Part shown: one piece after another, positions 57,304 to 64,000 of the stretch
Layout of the letters: the number at the start of each line of letters is the position of its first letter
Position numbering within the stretch: position 1 is the first letter of the stretch
Origin: JBQTKD01 sp052389435
GTDB taxonomy: Bacteria; Actinomycetota; Actinomycetes; Sporichthyales; Sporichthyaceae
Direction: 5' to 3'
DNA length: 64,000 bases
Assembly (NCBI GenBank): GCA_052389435.1
Contig: JBQTIB010000066.1
Location: 1 to 64,000 of the forward strand
Program-made: the position numbers and the translations under genes
Notes under the pieces: model-generated
The model's input: only the letters and a program-made list of their open reading frames with translations
The model's database searches: none
What the model was told of the DNA's origin: nothing

Positions 57304-58068
57304 CTAGATTCCGCGTCCGCCGTCGATGGGCAGGACCACGCCGGTCAGGAACGAGGCCTCGTCGGAGGCGAAGTAGACGGCGGCCTCGGCGATGTCCTCG
57401 GCGGTGGCGAGGCGCCCCAGCGGGATCGTCGAGATGAAGCGGGCCTTGCCGGCCTCGAAGTCGTTCTTGGCGCCGATGAACGAAGCGAGCATCGGGGTGT
57501 CGGTGGCGACCGGGGCCAGGCAGTTCACGCGGATGTTGTCCGGCGCGAGCTCGATGGCCAGGGTGCGGGCCAGGTGGTTGGACGCGGCCTTGGACGGCGC
57601 GTAGGCGGAGAAGCCGGGGCGGGCGCGCTCGCCCATGATCGAACCGACGACGACGATCGAACCGCCGCCGCGGTTGCGTAGCGCGGGAGCGGCGGCGCGG
57701 GCGCCGAGCCACGGACCGAGCACGTTGACCGCGAAGGTCTTCTCGAACAGACCCGGCGCGAGCTCCTCGAACGGGGTCGGGTCGTGCGCCATGCCGGCGT
57801 TGGCGACGAGGACGTCGAGGCCGCCGTACGTGCTCACCGCGAGGTCGACCGCGGCCTGGTTGTCCGCGGCGTTGGTGACGTCGCCCGCGATCGAGACCGC
57901 CTTGCCACCTTCCTCCGCGATTTCCTTCGCGACGGATTCGGCCTTGGCGCCGTCGAGGTCGGAGACCACGACCGAGGCGCCGAGCTGGGCGAAGCGGATG
58001 GAGGTTGCCCGACCCATGCCGGAACCGCCGCCCGTGACGATGGCGACCTTGCCACTCAGGGAGACCAC
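57304..58068 (-). CDS. Short-chain dehydrogenase/reductase
   Basis: 254 residues of the classical SDR type: TGGGSGMGRATS cofactor-binding motif, VSDLDG favouring NAD(H), VLVANAG, catalytic Ser in VVVGSIMGE, and YAPSK with Tyr/Lys. The C-terminal FLTGVVLPIDGGRGI is typical. It probably oxidises an alcohol to the carbonyl substrate of the co-operonic aldehyde dehydrogenase or a related ketone. GTG 58068 is favoured because GAGG lies eight bases upstream; GTG 58077 is the alternative. Confidence 0.93.
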   Translation of the reverse strand: MVSLSGKVAIVTGGGSGMGRATSIRFAQLGASVVVSDLDGAKAESVAKEIAEEGGKAVSIAGDVTNAADNQAAVDLAVSTYGGLDVLVANAGMAHDPTPFEELAPGLFEKTFAVNVLGPWLGARAAAPALRNRGGGSIVVVGSIMGERARPGFSAYAPSKAASNHLARTLAIELAPDNIRVNCLAPVATDTPMLASFIGAKNDFEAGKARFISTIPLGRLATAEDIAEAAVYFASDEASFLTGVVLPIDGGRGI

Positions 58069-58316
58069 TGTGCGCACCTCGGATCTTGTAGGTAGAACCT
58101 GGGACAGGGCGTGCTTGCGCCCTTCGGACCAGGGCCACGAGGGCGGCCGACGCCGGGACGCGAGGCCGCGAGGGGGACGAACCCTGGATCCGACTTGTGC
58201 TGGCCGACACCGGCGCCGAAGCGTCCGGCAGGGCCGTCGATTCATCCTAAGACGGCAGTTCAGTGGGCATAAGGGGCGCGGAATGTGGCACTAGGCACCT
58301 CGGCCTGCCCGCTCGG

Positions 58317-58760
58317 TCACGTTCGCGAAGCCAGCCTCGAGGACAGTCCGCGCTCGCCCGCCCGCATCATCCACGCGTGGTTGGCCCGCAGCACGGGGCG
58401 CAGGAAGCCGAGGGTGCGCAGCAGCGGCTTGGTGGCCTCGACCCGTTCGTGAAAGGCCGCCCGGGTGCCGCCGGCGTACGGGGTGAGCGTCCAGCCGGTG
58501 AACCCGACGAGGTCTCCGGACAGTCGCGCGTGCAGTTTCCCCGTTGCCGGATCGGTCTCGTGGCGGTGCGCGGTCACCTTCAGCGCGTAGGGCAGCGAGG
58601 AGCGGACGACGACCGCGCAGGTGTCGTCGTCGATGCGGCGGGCCTCCCGCACCTGCGGCCACCACTCCGGGTACAGATCGAGCCGCTCGAGGCAGGAGTA
58701 GACGACCTCGACGGGCGCCGGCAGCTGCCAGGCGCCTGTGAAGACGTAGGTGTGGTCCAC
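58317..58760 (-). CDS. SRPBCC family lipid/polyketide-binding-like protein
   Basis: 147 residues with the START-like SRPBCC fold: HTYVFTGAWQLPAPVEVVYSCLERLDLYPEWWPQV, then VVVRSSLPYALKVTAHRHE and TGWTLTPYAGGTRAAFHERV. Such proteins bind hydrophobic ligands; some are cyclases or polyketide aromatases. The YPEWWP motif is typical of the polyketide-cyclase 2 subgroup. GTG 58760 is the only reasonable start before the first strand. It stands alone between the SDR gene and an unknown gene. Confidence 0.82.
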   Translation of the reverse strand: MDHTYVFTGAWQLPAPVEVVYSCLERLDLYPEWWPQVREARRIDDDTCAVVVRSSLPYALKVTAHRHETDPATGKLHARLSGDLVGFTGWTLTPYAGGTRAAFHERVEATKPLLRTLGFLRPVLRANHAWMMRAGERGLSSRLASRT

Positions 58761-59008
58761 GGGTTCAAGTCTGACGTTCGACCATTCGAGGGACGTACGG
58801 GCCCCGGCGTCACCCACTCGGCCCCAGGACCGGTGATCGCGGGGTCCACATTGTCGAAGATCGGGGCGGAACCGGGACAGAACCTGCTGCGTCTCACCAC
58901 TGTCCGGGACCGGGGGGTAGCGGACCGCAATCACTCGCGAGCCGAATGCGGCGGATGCATTGGGCCGCCGTACGCGGCGAGCGAGCAAACACCGAGGGGG
59001 TCGGGGCC

Positions 59009-59425
59009 GTGCACTGGAGCTCGCATCTACACCGTCTGCTGTCCGTGTGCGTCTACGCCGAGGCCGGTCCCGGCGACGATGCAGCGGTGCTCGACGCCAT
59101 CAGCGACCTGATCGACCTGCAGCTCGCCGTCGCCACGCGCTCCGGAGACCGGGTCGAGGCCAACAGCCTCGAGGTCGCGTCGCTGCACCTGGGCCTGGCC
59201 CGCGAGCACGCGATGCCCGCCGGCCCGTCCGCGGTGCCGACCGACCTGCCGGCCTCCGTCGCCGCCCGCGACGCCTGCGCCCTGCTCGACGCGCTGCTGT
59301 CCGTCGCCTCGCCCGGCCCGGCCTGCTACTCGCGCCGTCTGCACCTGCGCGCCGCGGCCCGCGCCCTGCGCGGCGAGCCGCTGCTGCCGACCCAGCGCGG
59401 CCGGGGAAGTTCCCGCACCGTCTAG
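59009..59425 (+). CDS. Hypothetical helical protein
   Basis: 138 residues, no family recognised. It is largely helical (AAVLDAISDLIDLQLAVATRSG, ASVAARDACALLDALLSVAS) with an Arg-rich tail. The frame continues upstream to 58946, but GTG 59009 is preceded by GAGGGGG. It is followed after 15 bases by a strong terminator (59441-59472), which supports it being a real transcription unit of its own. Confidence 0.65.
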   Translation: MHWSSHLHRLLSVCVYAEAGPGDDAAVLDAISDLIDLQLAVATRSGDRVEANSLEVASLHLGLAREHAMPAGPSAVPTDLPASVAARDACALLDALLSVASPGPACYSRRLHLRAAARALRGEPLLPTQRGRGSSRTV

Positions 59426-59440
59426 CCACGCGTTTCGTCG

Positions 59441-59472
59441 AACGGCCGATCCGGTTCTCCGGGTCGGCCGTT
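59441..59472 (+). terminator. Terminator of the 59009 gene
   Basis: AACGGCCGA-TCCGG-TTCT-CCGGG-TCGGCCGTT, a 14-bp near-perfect stem followed by TTCGC. Confidence 0.8.
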
Positions 59473-59761
59473 TCGCATGGGCGGGCCGGTAACCGTGGGG
59501 GATGACAACCCCCACGGCGTCGTCCGCCAGGCGCCACCCGGGTGCGGTGCGGGCGCGTTCCCGCCCGGACTTCCATGGATGACGAAGCGCAGGTATTGCG
59601 ACGGTAAAGCTTGCGGGACCGGTATGCCCGACTTCGTCCCGGCAGCGACGGGTGTGGGAGTTGTGACCGCGTTGCGCGATGCCAACCTCTTGCCCCGGAA
59701 TTCCCGGCCGCTTGCGTCCCGATTCGTCACGTTCCGCGCTCGGAGATTGCGGCGTGTAATC

Positions 59762-59781
59762 GTCACTGGGCTCACAGTGAC
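59762..59781. promoter_or_regulatory. Inverted repeat in leader of sortase-anchored protein gene
   Basis: GTCACTG-GGCTCA-CAGTGAC, perfect 7-bp arms, 150 bases upstream of the ATG; an operator or leader hairpin. Confidence 0.45.
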
Positions 59782-59930
59782 TACTCAGAGAGGCGGAACC
59801 GTGAGATCCGCACCCCCGTCTATCGCTCCGTAGGCAACAACGAGGATCCGAGCAAGTCGGAACCGGATGGCCGGGGGGCCACCGGATCGCGGACCGGGTC
59901 ACTCATCCACATCACAAGGGGGATCCACCA

Positions 59931-60593
59931 ATGTCCGTTCGCCGCATCGCGCTCGTCGCCGCTTCCGCCGTCATCGCGCTCCCGCTCTCCATCGCCATGG
60001 CCGGCTCGGCCTCCGCCGCCGACTCTCCGCTCGGCGCCGTCGACGGCCTCGGCCTCGACGCCATCACCGGCACCGTCACCGGGGCCACGGGCAACCTGCC
60101 GATCGCCGGCGACCTGCTCGGCGGCGTCACCGGCTCCGCCTCCAAGTCCGCCAAGTCGTCCGACCCGGTCTCGGGCCTCACCGGCAACCTGCCCATCGTC
60201 GGCGGCGCGGCCGGCGACCCGCTCTCCGCCGTCACCGGTCTGCTCGGCGAGGGTGGCGTGACCGACATCGTCACCGGCCTCCCGATCGCGGGCCCGCTGG
60301 TCGACTCCCTCGGCGTGACCGAGGTCGTGGACGGCCTGCTCGAGACGGTCACCGGCACCGTCGGCGGCGTGCTGGGCGGCAACACCGGCAGCAACACCTC
60401 GCACAAGCCGTCGAAGTCGAACCACGGCAAGTCCTCCAAGCCCGAGGTCGTCAAGTACGAGCAGACCTCGCTCCCGCACACCGGCGGCGACGCCGACATG
60501 ACCGCCCTGCTCATGTGCGCCGGCCTGGCCGTCGCGGGCACCGGCGTCACCCTGGTCACCCGCCGCCGCCGCGCCGGTGCGCTCGCCGGCTAG
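59931..60593 (+). CDS. LPXTG-like sortase-anchored surface protein with internal repeats
   Basis: 220 residues. A signal peptide (RIALVAASAVIALPLSIAMAGSASAA) is followed by three diverged repeats built on G-N/D-LPI-A/V-G (TGNLPIAGDLLGG, TGNLPIVGGAAGD, TGLPIAGPLVDSLG). A Ser/Lys linker and the cell-wall sorting signal follow: LPHTG, a hydrophobic span (MTALLMCAGLAVAGTGVTLV) and RRRR tail. Sortase should cleave in LPHTG and link it to peptidoglycan or a partner. AAGGGGGAT precedes the ATG. No sortase gene is nearby. The function of the repeat is unknown. Confidence 0.88.
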   Translation: MSVRRIALVAASAVIALPLSIAMAGSASAADSPLGAVDGLGLDAITGTVTGATGNLPIAGDLLGGVTGSASKSAKSSDPVSGLTGNLPIVGGAAGDPLSAVTGLLGEGGVTDIVTGLPIAGPLVDSLGVTEVVDGLLETVTGTVGGVLGGNTGSNTSHKPSKSNHGKSSKPEVVKYEQTSLPHTGGDADMTALLMCAGLAVAGTGVTLVTRRRRAGALAG

Positions 60594-60900
60594 TCACCGC
60601 CCAAGAACCTTCGGTGGGAGGTCCCCCCGCCGAAGCTCGTACAGAGCCCGTCACCGCACACCCGGTGACGGGCTCTGTCGCGTCTCCGCCCCGTGGGGTC
60701 GCTTCACGCGCCGGGGTGCCGCTTCACGCGGCGGGGGGCGTGGTCTCCAACGAGTGGAGCGACACCCCAGCGAGCGAAGCCGCGTCCCCGGGGGCGGGGT
60801 TTTGGGGCCGGGCGGTTGCGGTCGCGCGGCGGAAATGACACGGATGTGTTTCGGGCCTAGAGTCGGCCTCGTCCGCTACCGCCCGATCGGGAGGTCCACC
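60594..60900. other. 307-bp intergenic region with stacked hairpins and direct repeat
   Basis: Contains a hairpin at 60609-60635 (CTTCGG/CCGAAG), the terminator at 60641-60678, and a direct repeat GCTTCACGCGCCGGGG (60701) and GCTTCACGCGGCGGGG (60721). TGGGGTCGCT (60694) and AGCGACACCCCA (60758) bracket the repeat as an inverted pair. The DUF3263 promoter must lie in the last ~100 bases. Confidence 0.65.
60641..60678 (+). terminator. Terminator of sortase-anchored protein gene
   Basis: Perfect 15-bp stem ACAGAGCCCGTCACC/GGTGACGGGCTCTGT with 8-base loop, 48 bases after the stop codon. Confidence 0.85.
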
Positions 60901-61206
60901 GTGGCCCTGTCTGCAGAAGCCGGCGCAGAACTCACCGCACCCGTGTCCGTCGACGGTCCGCTGTCCGACCGGGATCGGGAGATTCTGGCCTTCGAGCGGC
61001 AGTGGTGGCGGTACGCGGGGGCGAAGGAGAACGCCATCACCGAGCTCTTCGGGATGTCGGCCACCCGGTACTACCAGGTGCTCAACGCGCTGATCGATCT
61101 GCCCGAGGCCCTCGAGCACGACCCGATGCTCGTGAAGCGCCTGCGCCGTCTGCGTGGCGCCCGTCAGCGTCAGCGCTCCGCGCGTCGCCTCGGCCTGGAG
61201 GCCTGA
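60901..61206 (+). CDS. DUF3263 family protein
   Basis: 101 residues. The core LSDRDREILAFERQWWRYAGAKENAITELFGMSATRYYQVLNALID is the DUF3263 signature, a helix-turn-helix-like domain conserved in actinobacteria. The basic tail (RLRRLRGARQRQRSARRLG) supports nucleic acid binding, which is inference. GTG has GGGAGG upstream. It is followed by a LytR_C gene 33 bases later, the conserved order in many actinobacteria. Confidence 0.92.
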   Translation: MALSAEAGAELTAPVSVDGPLSDRDREILAFERQWWRYAGAKENAITELFGMSATRYYQVLNALIDLPEALEHDPMLVKRLRRLRGARQRQRSARRLGLEA

Positions 61207-61239
61207 GCAGCACGCCGCACCACGAACTTGGGGGGAACC

Positions 61240-61890
61240 ATGTTCACAACGCGTCGCAGCAGCACGTCCGCCGGTTTGAAGCAGGTGGGGTCGTCCGCGG
61301 TGTCCGCGGTCGCCGTCATCGCCCTGATCGGCGTGCTGCTCACGATGTTCGGTCAGCGGGCGGATCGCGTCGCCGAGATCGAGGCCGTCGCCGCGGGCTC
61401 GCAGCGCGAGGTCGCCGCGCAGCAGACGCTGCCCGACGGTGGCGCGCCGCTTCCGGTGGCTCCGAGCCCGGAGGACCGCATGGGCGCGGTGCCCGGTCCG
61501 CTGGTCCCGCGCGGGAGCGTGCAGCCGGAGGCGGGCACCGCAGAGGCGAAATTGGCCGAACCGGTCGACGTCAACGGGCGTTTCACCGACGAACAGCTCG
61601 CGGCGGCGCCGCGCGCCGACGTCGTCCTGTTCAACCAGACGCTCGATGCGCAGAAGGCCGAAGGCCTGCGGACGGCGCTGGCCGCCGCGGGCTGGACGGT
61701 CAAGGCCGTGGACCGCTGGAACGGCGCGGTTCCCGCGACGACCGTGTACTACCCCAAGGGCATGGAGCTCGAAGCCCGCGCGCTGATGGCGGCGTTCCCG
61801 TCGATCGGCCGGATCAAGCCCGCGTTCGGCGGCATCCCGACGGACAAGCTGACCGTCATCGTCTGCAAGGACCTGCCCGCCCTCCGATGA
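61240..61890 (+). CDS. LytR C-terminal domain (LytR_C) membrane protein
   Basis: 216 residues: one N-terminal membrane anchor (VSAVAVIALIGVLLTMFG), a Pro-rich linker, and a LytR_C domain (ADVVLFNQTLDAQKAEGLRTALAAAGWTVKAVDRW, ATTVYYPKGMELEARALM). This domain occurs at the C-terminus of LCP cell-wall ligases, but here there is no LCP catalytic part, so a regulatory or structural role at the cell envelope is likely. ATG has GGGGGAA upstream, and the stop overlaps otsB by four bases. Confidence 0.9.
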   Translation: MFTTRRSSTSAGLKQVGSSAVSAVAVIALIGVLLTMFGQRADRVAEIEAVAAGSQREVAAQQTLPDGGAPLPVAPSPEDRMGAVPGPLVPRGSVQPEAGTAEAKLAEPVDVNGRFTDEQLAAAPRADVVLFNQTLDAQKAEGLRTALAAAGWTVKAVDRWNGAVPATTVYYPKGMELEARALMAAFPSIGRIKPAFGGIPTDKLTVIVCKDLPALR

Positions 61891-62687
61891 CACCGCAGCG
61901 GGGACCGGCGGCGGCCGCCTACGGCGCGCTGGTCGCGGACCCGGGACGGGCGCTGATCTGCCTCGACTACGACGGCACCCTGGCCCCGATCGCGCTGGAC
62001 CCCGCGAACGCGCACCCGCACCCGGGTGTGCGTTCGCTGCTCGGGGACCTCTCGCGCACGGTCGGCACCGTCGCCGTGCTCACCGGCCGACCCGCAGTGG
62101 ACGCCGTCGCGATGCTCGGCCTCGACGCACCGGACACCGCTGCCGTCCACGTTCGCGGCCTCTACGGACGGCAGCGGTGGACCCGCGCAAACGGGCTGCG
62201 CGCCGACCCTCCCCCGCCGTGCCTGCCCGCCGCGCGGGCGGAGGTCCGCGCGCTCCTCGGCGCCACCGGCCTGCGGCTGGAGGACAAGGGCGCCTCGCTC
62301 GCCGTCCACGCCCGCGGGCTGGCGGACCCGGACGCGGCCCTGGCGCAGATCGCCGAACCGCTGGCGGACCTCGCCGCCCGCCACGGACTGCTCGTGCACG
62401 ACGGACGGCTCGTCCGAGAACTGCTGGCGCCGGGTCCGGACAAGGGCGCCGCGCTGCGGGACCTGATCGCCGACACCGGGGCGCGGGCCGCGCTCTACGC
62501 GGGCGACGACGCCGCCGATCTCCCCGCCTTCGCGGCCCTGCGCGACAGCGGTGTTCCGGGTCTGGCGATCGCCGTCGCGAACCCGGAGAACCCGGCCGTG
62601 GCGCAGGCCGCGGACCTCCTCGCGGCCGACACGGGCGAGCTTCTCCGGATCTTGACGCGGCTAATGCACGACATGCGCGTGGGCTGA
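61887..62687 (+). CDS. otsB: Trehalose-6-phosphate phosphatase
   Basis: A 266-residue HAD phosphatase. The motif I nucleophile Asp27 and Asp29 lie in LICLDYDGTLAPI. Motif II is AVLTGRP, the cap region contains HVRGLYGRQRW and LEDKGASLAVHARG, motif III includes the Lys of GPDKGAALRDL, and motif IV is YAGDDAADLPAF. It releases trehalose from trehalose 6-phosphate, the last step of the OtsAB pathway; the synthase OtsA is not in the window. ATG overlaps the LytR_C stop (ATGA). Confidence 0.94.
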   Translation: MTPQRGPAAAAYGALVADPGRALICLDYDGTLAPIALDPANAHPHPGVRSLLGDLSRTVGTVAVLTGRPAVDAVAMLGLDAPDTAAVHVRGLYGRQRWTRANGLRADPPPPCLPAARAEVRALLGATGLRLEDKGASLAVHARGLADPDAALAQIAEPLADLAARHGLLVHDGRLVRELLAPGPDKGAALRDLIADTGARAALYAGDDAADLPAFAALRDSGVPGLAIAVANPENPAVAQAADLLAADTGELLRILTRLMHDMRVG

Positions 62688-62695
62688 GCGGCACG

Positions 62696-64000
62696 ATGGC
62701 CTACGTGCGCTCTGCCCGGTTCGTCTGCCCGCTCTGCGACGCGGCGTGCGGCCTGCTCGTCGGAGTCGCGCCGGACGGTGCCGTCGAGGACGTGCGCGGA
62801 GACCGCGCCGACGTCTTCTCCAAGGGCTACGTCTGTCCGAAGGGCGTCGCGGTCAAGGGCCTGCACAACGACCCCGATCGGCTCGTCACCCCGATGGTCC
62901 GCGTCGACGGCCGGCTGCGCGAGGCCAGTTGGGACGAGGCCTGGGCGGAGATCGGACGTCGCCTGCCGGGGCTGATCTCGGTCTACGGACCGGACGCGAT
63001 CGGCGTCTACGGCGGCCACGGCTCCATGCACCGCCTCGACTCCCGGCTGTACCTGCCCGCTCTCGTGGAGTCCCTCGGCACCCGCACCGTCTTCTCGGCG
63101 ACCGGCTCGGAACTGGCCCCCAAGCTCGCCGTCGCGCAGCTGCTCTACGGCAGTCCGCAGCACGTCGCGGTGCCGGACGTCGACCGCACCGAGCACCTCG
63201 TGTTGCTCGGCGCGGACCCGGTGACCTCGCACGGCGGCCTGCTCACCGCTCCGGATCTGCGCGGGCGGCTGCGCGCGCTGCGCCGCCGCGGCGGCCGCCT
63301 CGTCGTGGTCGACCCCCGCCGCTCGGCCACCGCCGACGGCGCCGACGAGCACTTCCGCATCCGCCCCGGCACCGACCCGGTGCTGCTGCTCGGGCTGATC
63401 CACGTGCTGGTCGACGAAGGCCTGACCGACCTCGCCGCGCTGCCGTTTCCCACCCGCGGGCTGGCCGACGTCGCCGAACTCGCCGCGGACTTCACCCCCG
63501 ACCGCGTCGCCCGCCGGACCCGGCTCGACCCGCACGCGATTCGCAGCCTGGCACGGGATCTGGCCGCCGCTCCGAGCGCTGCGGTGCACGCGGGCGCCGG
63601 CGCGCTGGCGAACGGTTCGGGCACCCTGACCAGCTGGCTGGTCGAGGTCCTCAACGCCCTCACCGGCAACCTCGACCGCGCCGGCGGCACCCTGTTCCCG
63701 CTGCCCGCCCACGCCCGCCTCGGCGGCCACGGCGCCCTGTTGCTCGGCGCCGACCTCGAGGCGCCCGGCGGCGATCTGCCCGCCGCCACCCTGGCGGCCC
63801 GCATGGACGACCAGGCCTACGACCGGCTCCGCGCGCTGATCGTCGTCGGCGGCAACCCCGCCCGCTCGCTGCCGAACTCGACCCGCTGGCGCGCCGCCCG
63901 GGAGCGCCTCGACCTGATGATCAGCGTCGACCTCTACCTCAACGAGACCAGCGCGCTCGCCGACGTCGTGCTGCCCGTGCCTTCGCCGCTGGAACGCGCC
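62696..64000 (+). CDS. Molybdopterin-dependent oxidoreductase, 3' truncated by window end
   Basis: At least 435 residues are visible and the frame runs off the window. The N-terminal cysteines VCPLCDAACGL and YVCPKG form the [4Fe-4S] site of the DMSO reductase family, followed by bis-MGD binding regions (GVYGGHGSMHRLDSRLYLPAL, VLLGADPVTSHGG, VVVDPRRSATADGADEHFRIRPGTDPVLLLGL). The substrate cannot be determined; formate dehydrogenase-like or assimilatory nitrate reductase-like enzymes are the best guesses. ATG 62696 or GTG 62705 is the start; no signal peptide is seen. Confidence 0.88.
   Translation, partial: MAYVRSARFVCPLCDAACGLLVGVAPDGAVEDVRGDRADVFSKGYVCPKGVAVKGLHNDPDRLVTPMVRVDGRLREASWDEAWAEIGRRLPGLISVYGPDAIGVYGGHGSMHRLDSRLYLPALVESLGTRTVFSATGSELAPKLAVAQLLYGSPQHVAVPDVDRTEHLVLLGADPVTSHGGLLTAPDLRGRLRALRRRGGRLVVVDPRRSATADGADEHFRIRPGTDPVLLLGLIHVLVDEGLTDLAALPFPTRGLADVAELAADFTPDRVARRTRLDPHAIRSLARDLAAAPSAAVHAGAGALANGSGTLTSWLVEVLNALTGNLDRAGGTLFPLPAHARLGGHGALLLGADLEAPGGDLPAATLAARMDDQAYDRLRALIVVGGNPARSLPNSTRWRAARERLDLMISVDLYLNETSALADVVLPVPSPLERA

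Larger units (their letters stand above)
59426..59930. other. 505-bp intergenic region with hairpins and long leader
   Basis: No convincing gene is seen: the open frames on both strands lack family resemblance and ribosome binding sites. It contains the terminator at 59441-59472, the inverted repeat at 59762-59781, and a further ~150 bases before the sortase-anchored protein gene, so that gene may have a long, structured 5' leader. Confidence 0.6.

Noticed and set aside
59477..59833. 118-codon plus-strand and 117-codon minus-strand frames in the 59.4-59.9 kb gap
   Set aside because: No ribosome binding site, no domain, overlapping each other; the terminator and leader elements explain the sequence better.
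59600..59930. c-di-AMP (ydaO) riboswitch before the sortase-anchored protein
   Set aside because: The leader is long and structured, but I could not match the conserved ydaO core, and the gene product is not a cell-wall hydrolase.
1..64000. CRISPR array, prophage, insertion sequence, rRNA operon or biosynthetic gene cluster
   Set aside because: I saw no spaced direct repeats, transposase, integrase, phage structural gene, rRNA or PKS/NRPS module in the window.

Overview
The window is high-GC DNA from an actinobacterium. The evidence is near-uniform strong G/C bias at third codon positions, many GTG starts and a few TTG starts, CarD, a SenX3-RegX3 pair beside phoU, a DevR-type regulator, DUF3263 and LytR_C proteins, and actinobacterial gene order (carD-ispD-ispF, cysS-rlmB). 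A chemosensory cluster and a partner-switching phosphatase cluster would suit a developmentally complex genus of the Frankiales/Sporichthya type, but that placement is inference. Apart from the short dispersed repeats noted below, I see no insertion sequence, prophage, CRISPR array or rRNA operon. Three tRNA genes are present.

Layout. 1-3.4 kb: 3' part of an HNH endonuclease gene, a VapBC toxin-antitoxin pair, a secreted lytic transglycosylase, and a membrane-anchored unknown. 3.7-8.2 kb: catalase, divergent from a heme-acquisition operon (binding lipoprotein, ATPase, HugZ-type heme protein) that lacks a permease. 8.3-9.3 kb: two tandem paralogous secreted proteins. 9.3-12.5 kb: two GAF-PP2C phosphatases, a STAS antagonist and an anti-sigma kinase. 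12.5-17.8 kb: a DUF7064-like protein, gpmA, and phoU divergent from senX3-regX3. 18.0-19.8 kb: carD, ispD, ispF. 20.0-24.9 kb: assimilatory nitrite reductase nirBD with siroheme genes, followed by an MFS transporter and its ArsR-type regulator to 26.9 kb. 27.0-32.0 kb: cysS, rlmB, a CBS protein, two secreted proteins and tRNA-Thr.

32.1-40.4 kb holds a chemosensory cluster: a REC protein with a kinase-like dimerisation region, then MCP, CheW, CheA-REC, CheB, CheR-TPR and CheW. Most of these genes overlap by 4 nt. 40.5-44.7 kb encodes a triple-PAS kinase, a close DevR/DosR homologue and an X-Pro peptidase; a DosR-like palindrome lies nearby upstream of a small unknown gene. 44.9-48.5 kb: DinB/WYL divergent pair, a lone TipAS domain, a small DUF6966-like protein, a YihY/BrkB membrane protein and two atypical tRNAs. 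48.6-55.7 kb: a transglutaminase-like protein, small ORFs, CorA, an XRE regulator, DUF1015, an orphan ABC ATPase, a CoA-transferase and a TM2 protein. 55.8-58.8 kb: ALDH-SDR operon and an SRPBCC protein. 59-64 kb: an unknown, a sortase-anchored repeat protein, DUF3263, LytR_C, otsB and the start of a molybdopterin oxidoreductase.

The most notable signals are: a family of four intergenic hairpins sharing GCGTCCG arms; a palindrome repeated inside two unrelated coding regions; a 12-bp hairpin that sequesters the ispD ribosome binding site and TTG start; a 32-codon ORF that joins nirB and nirD with ATGA overlaps at both ends; the DevR box; and several strong unexplained operators.
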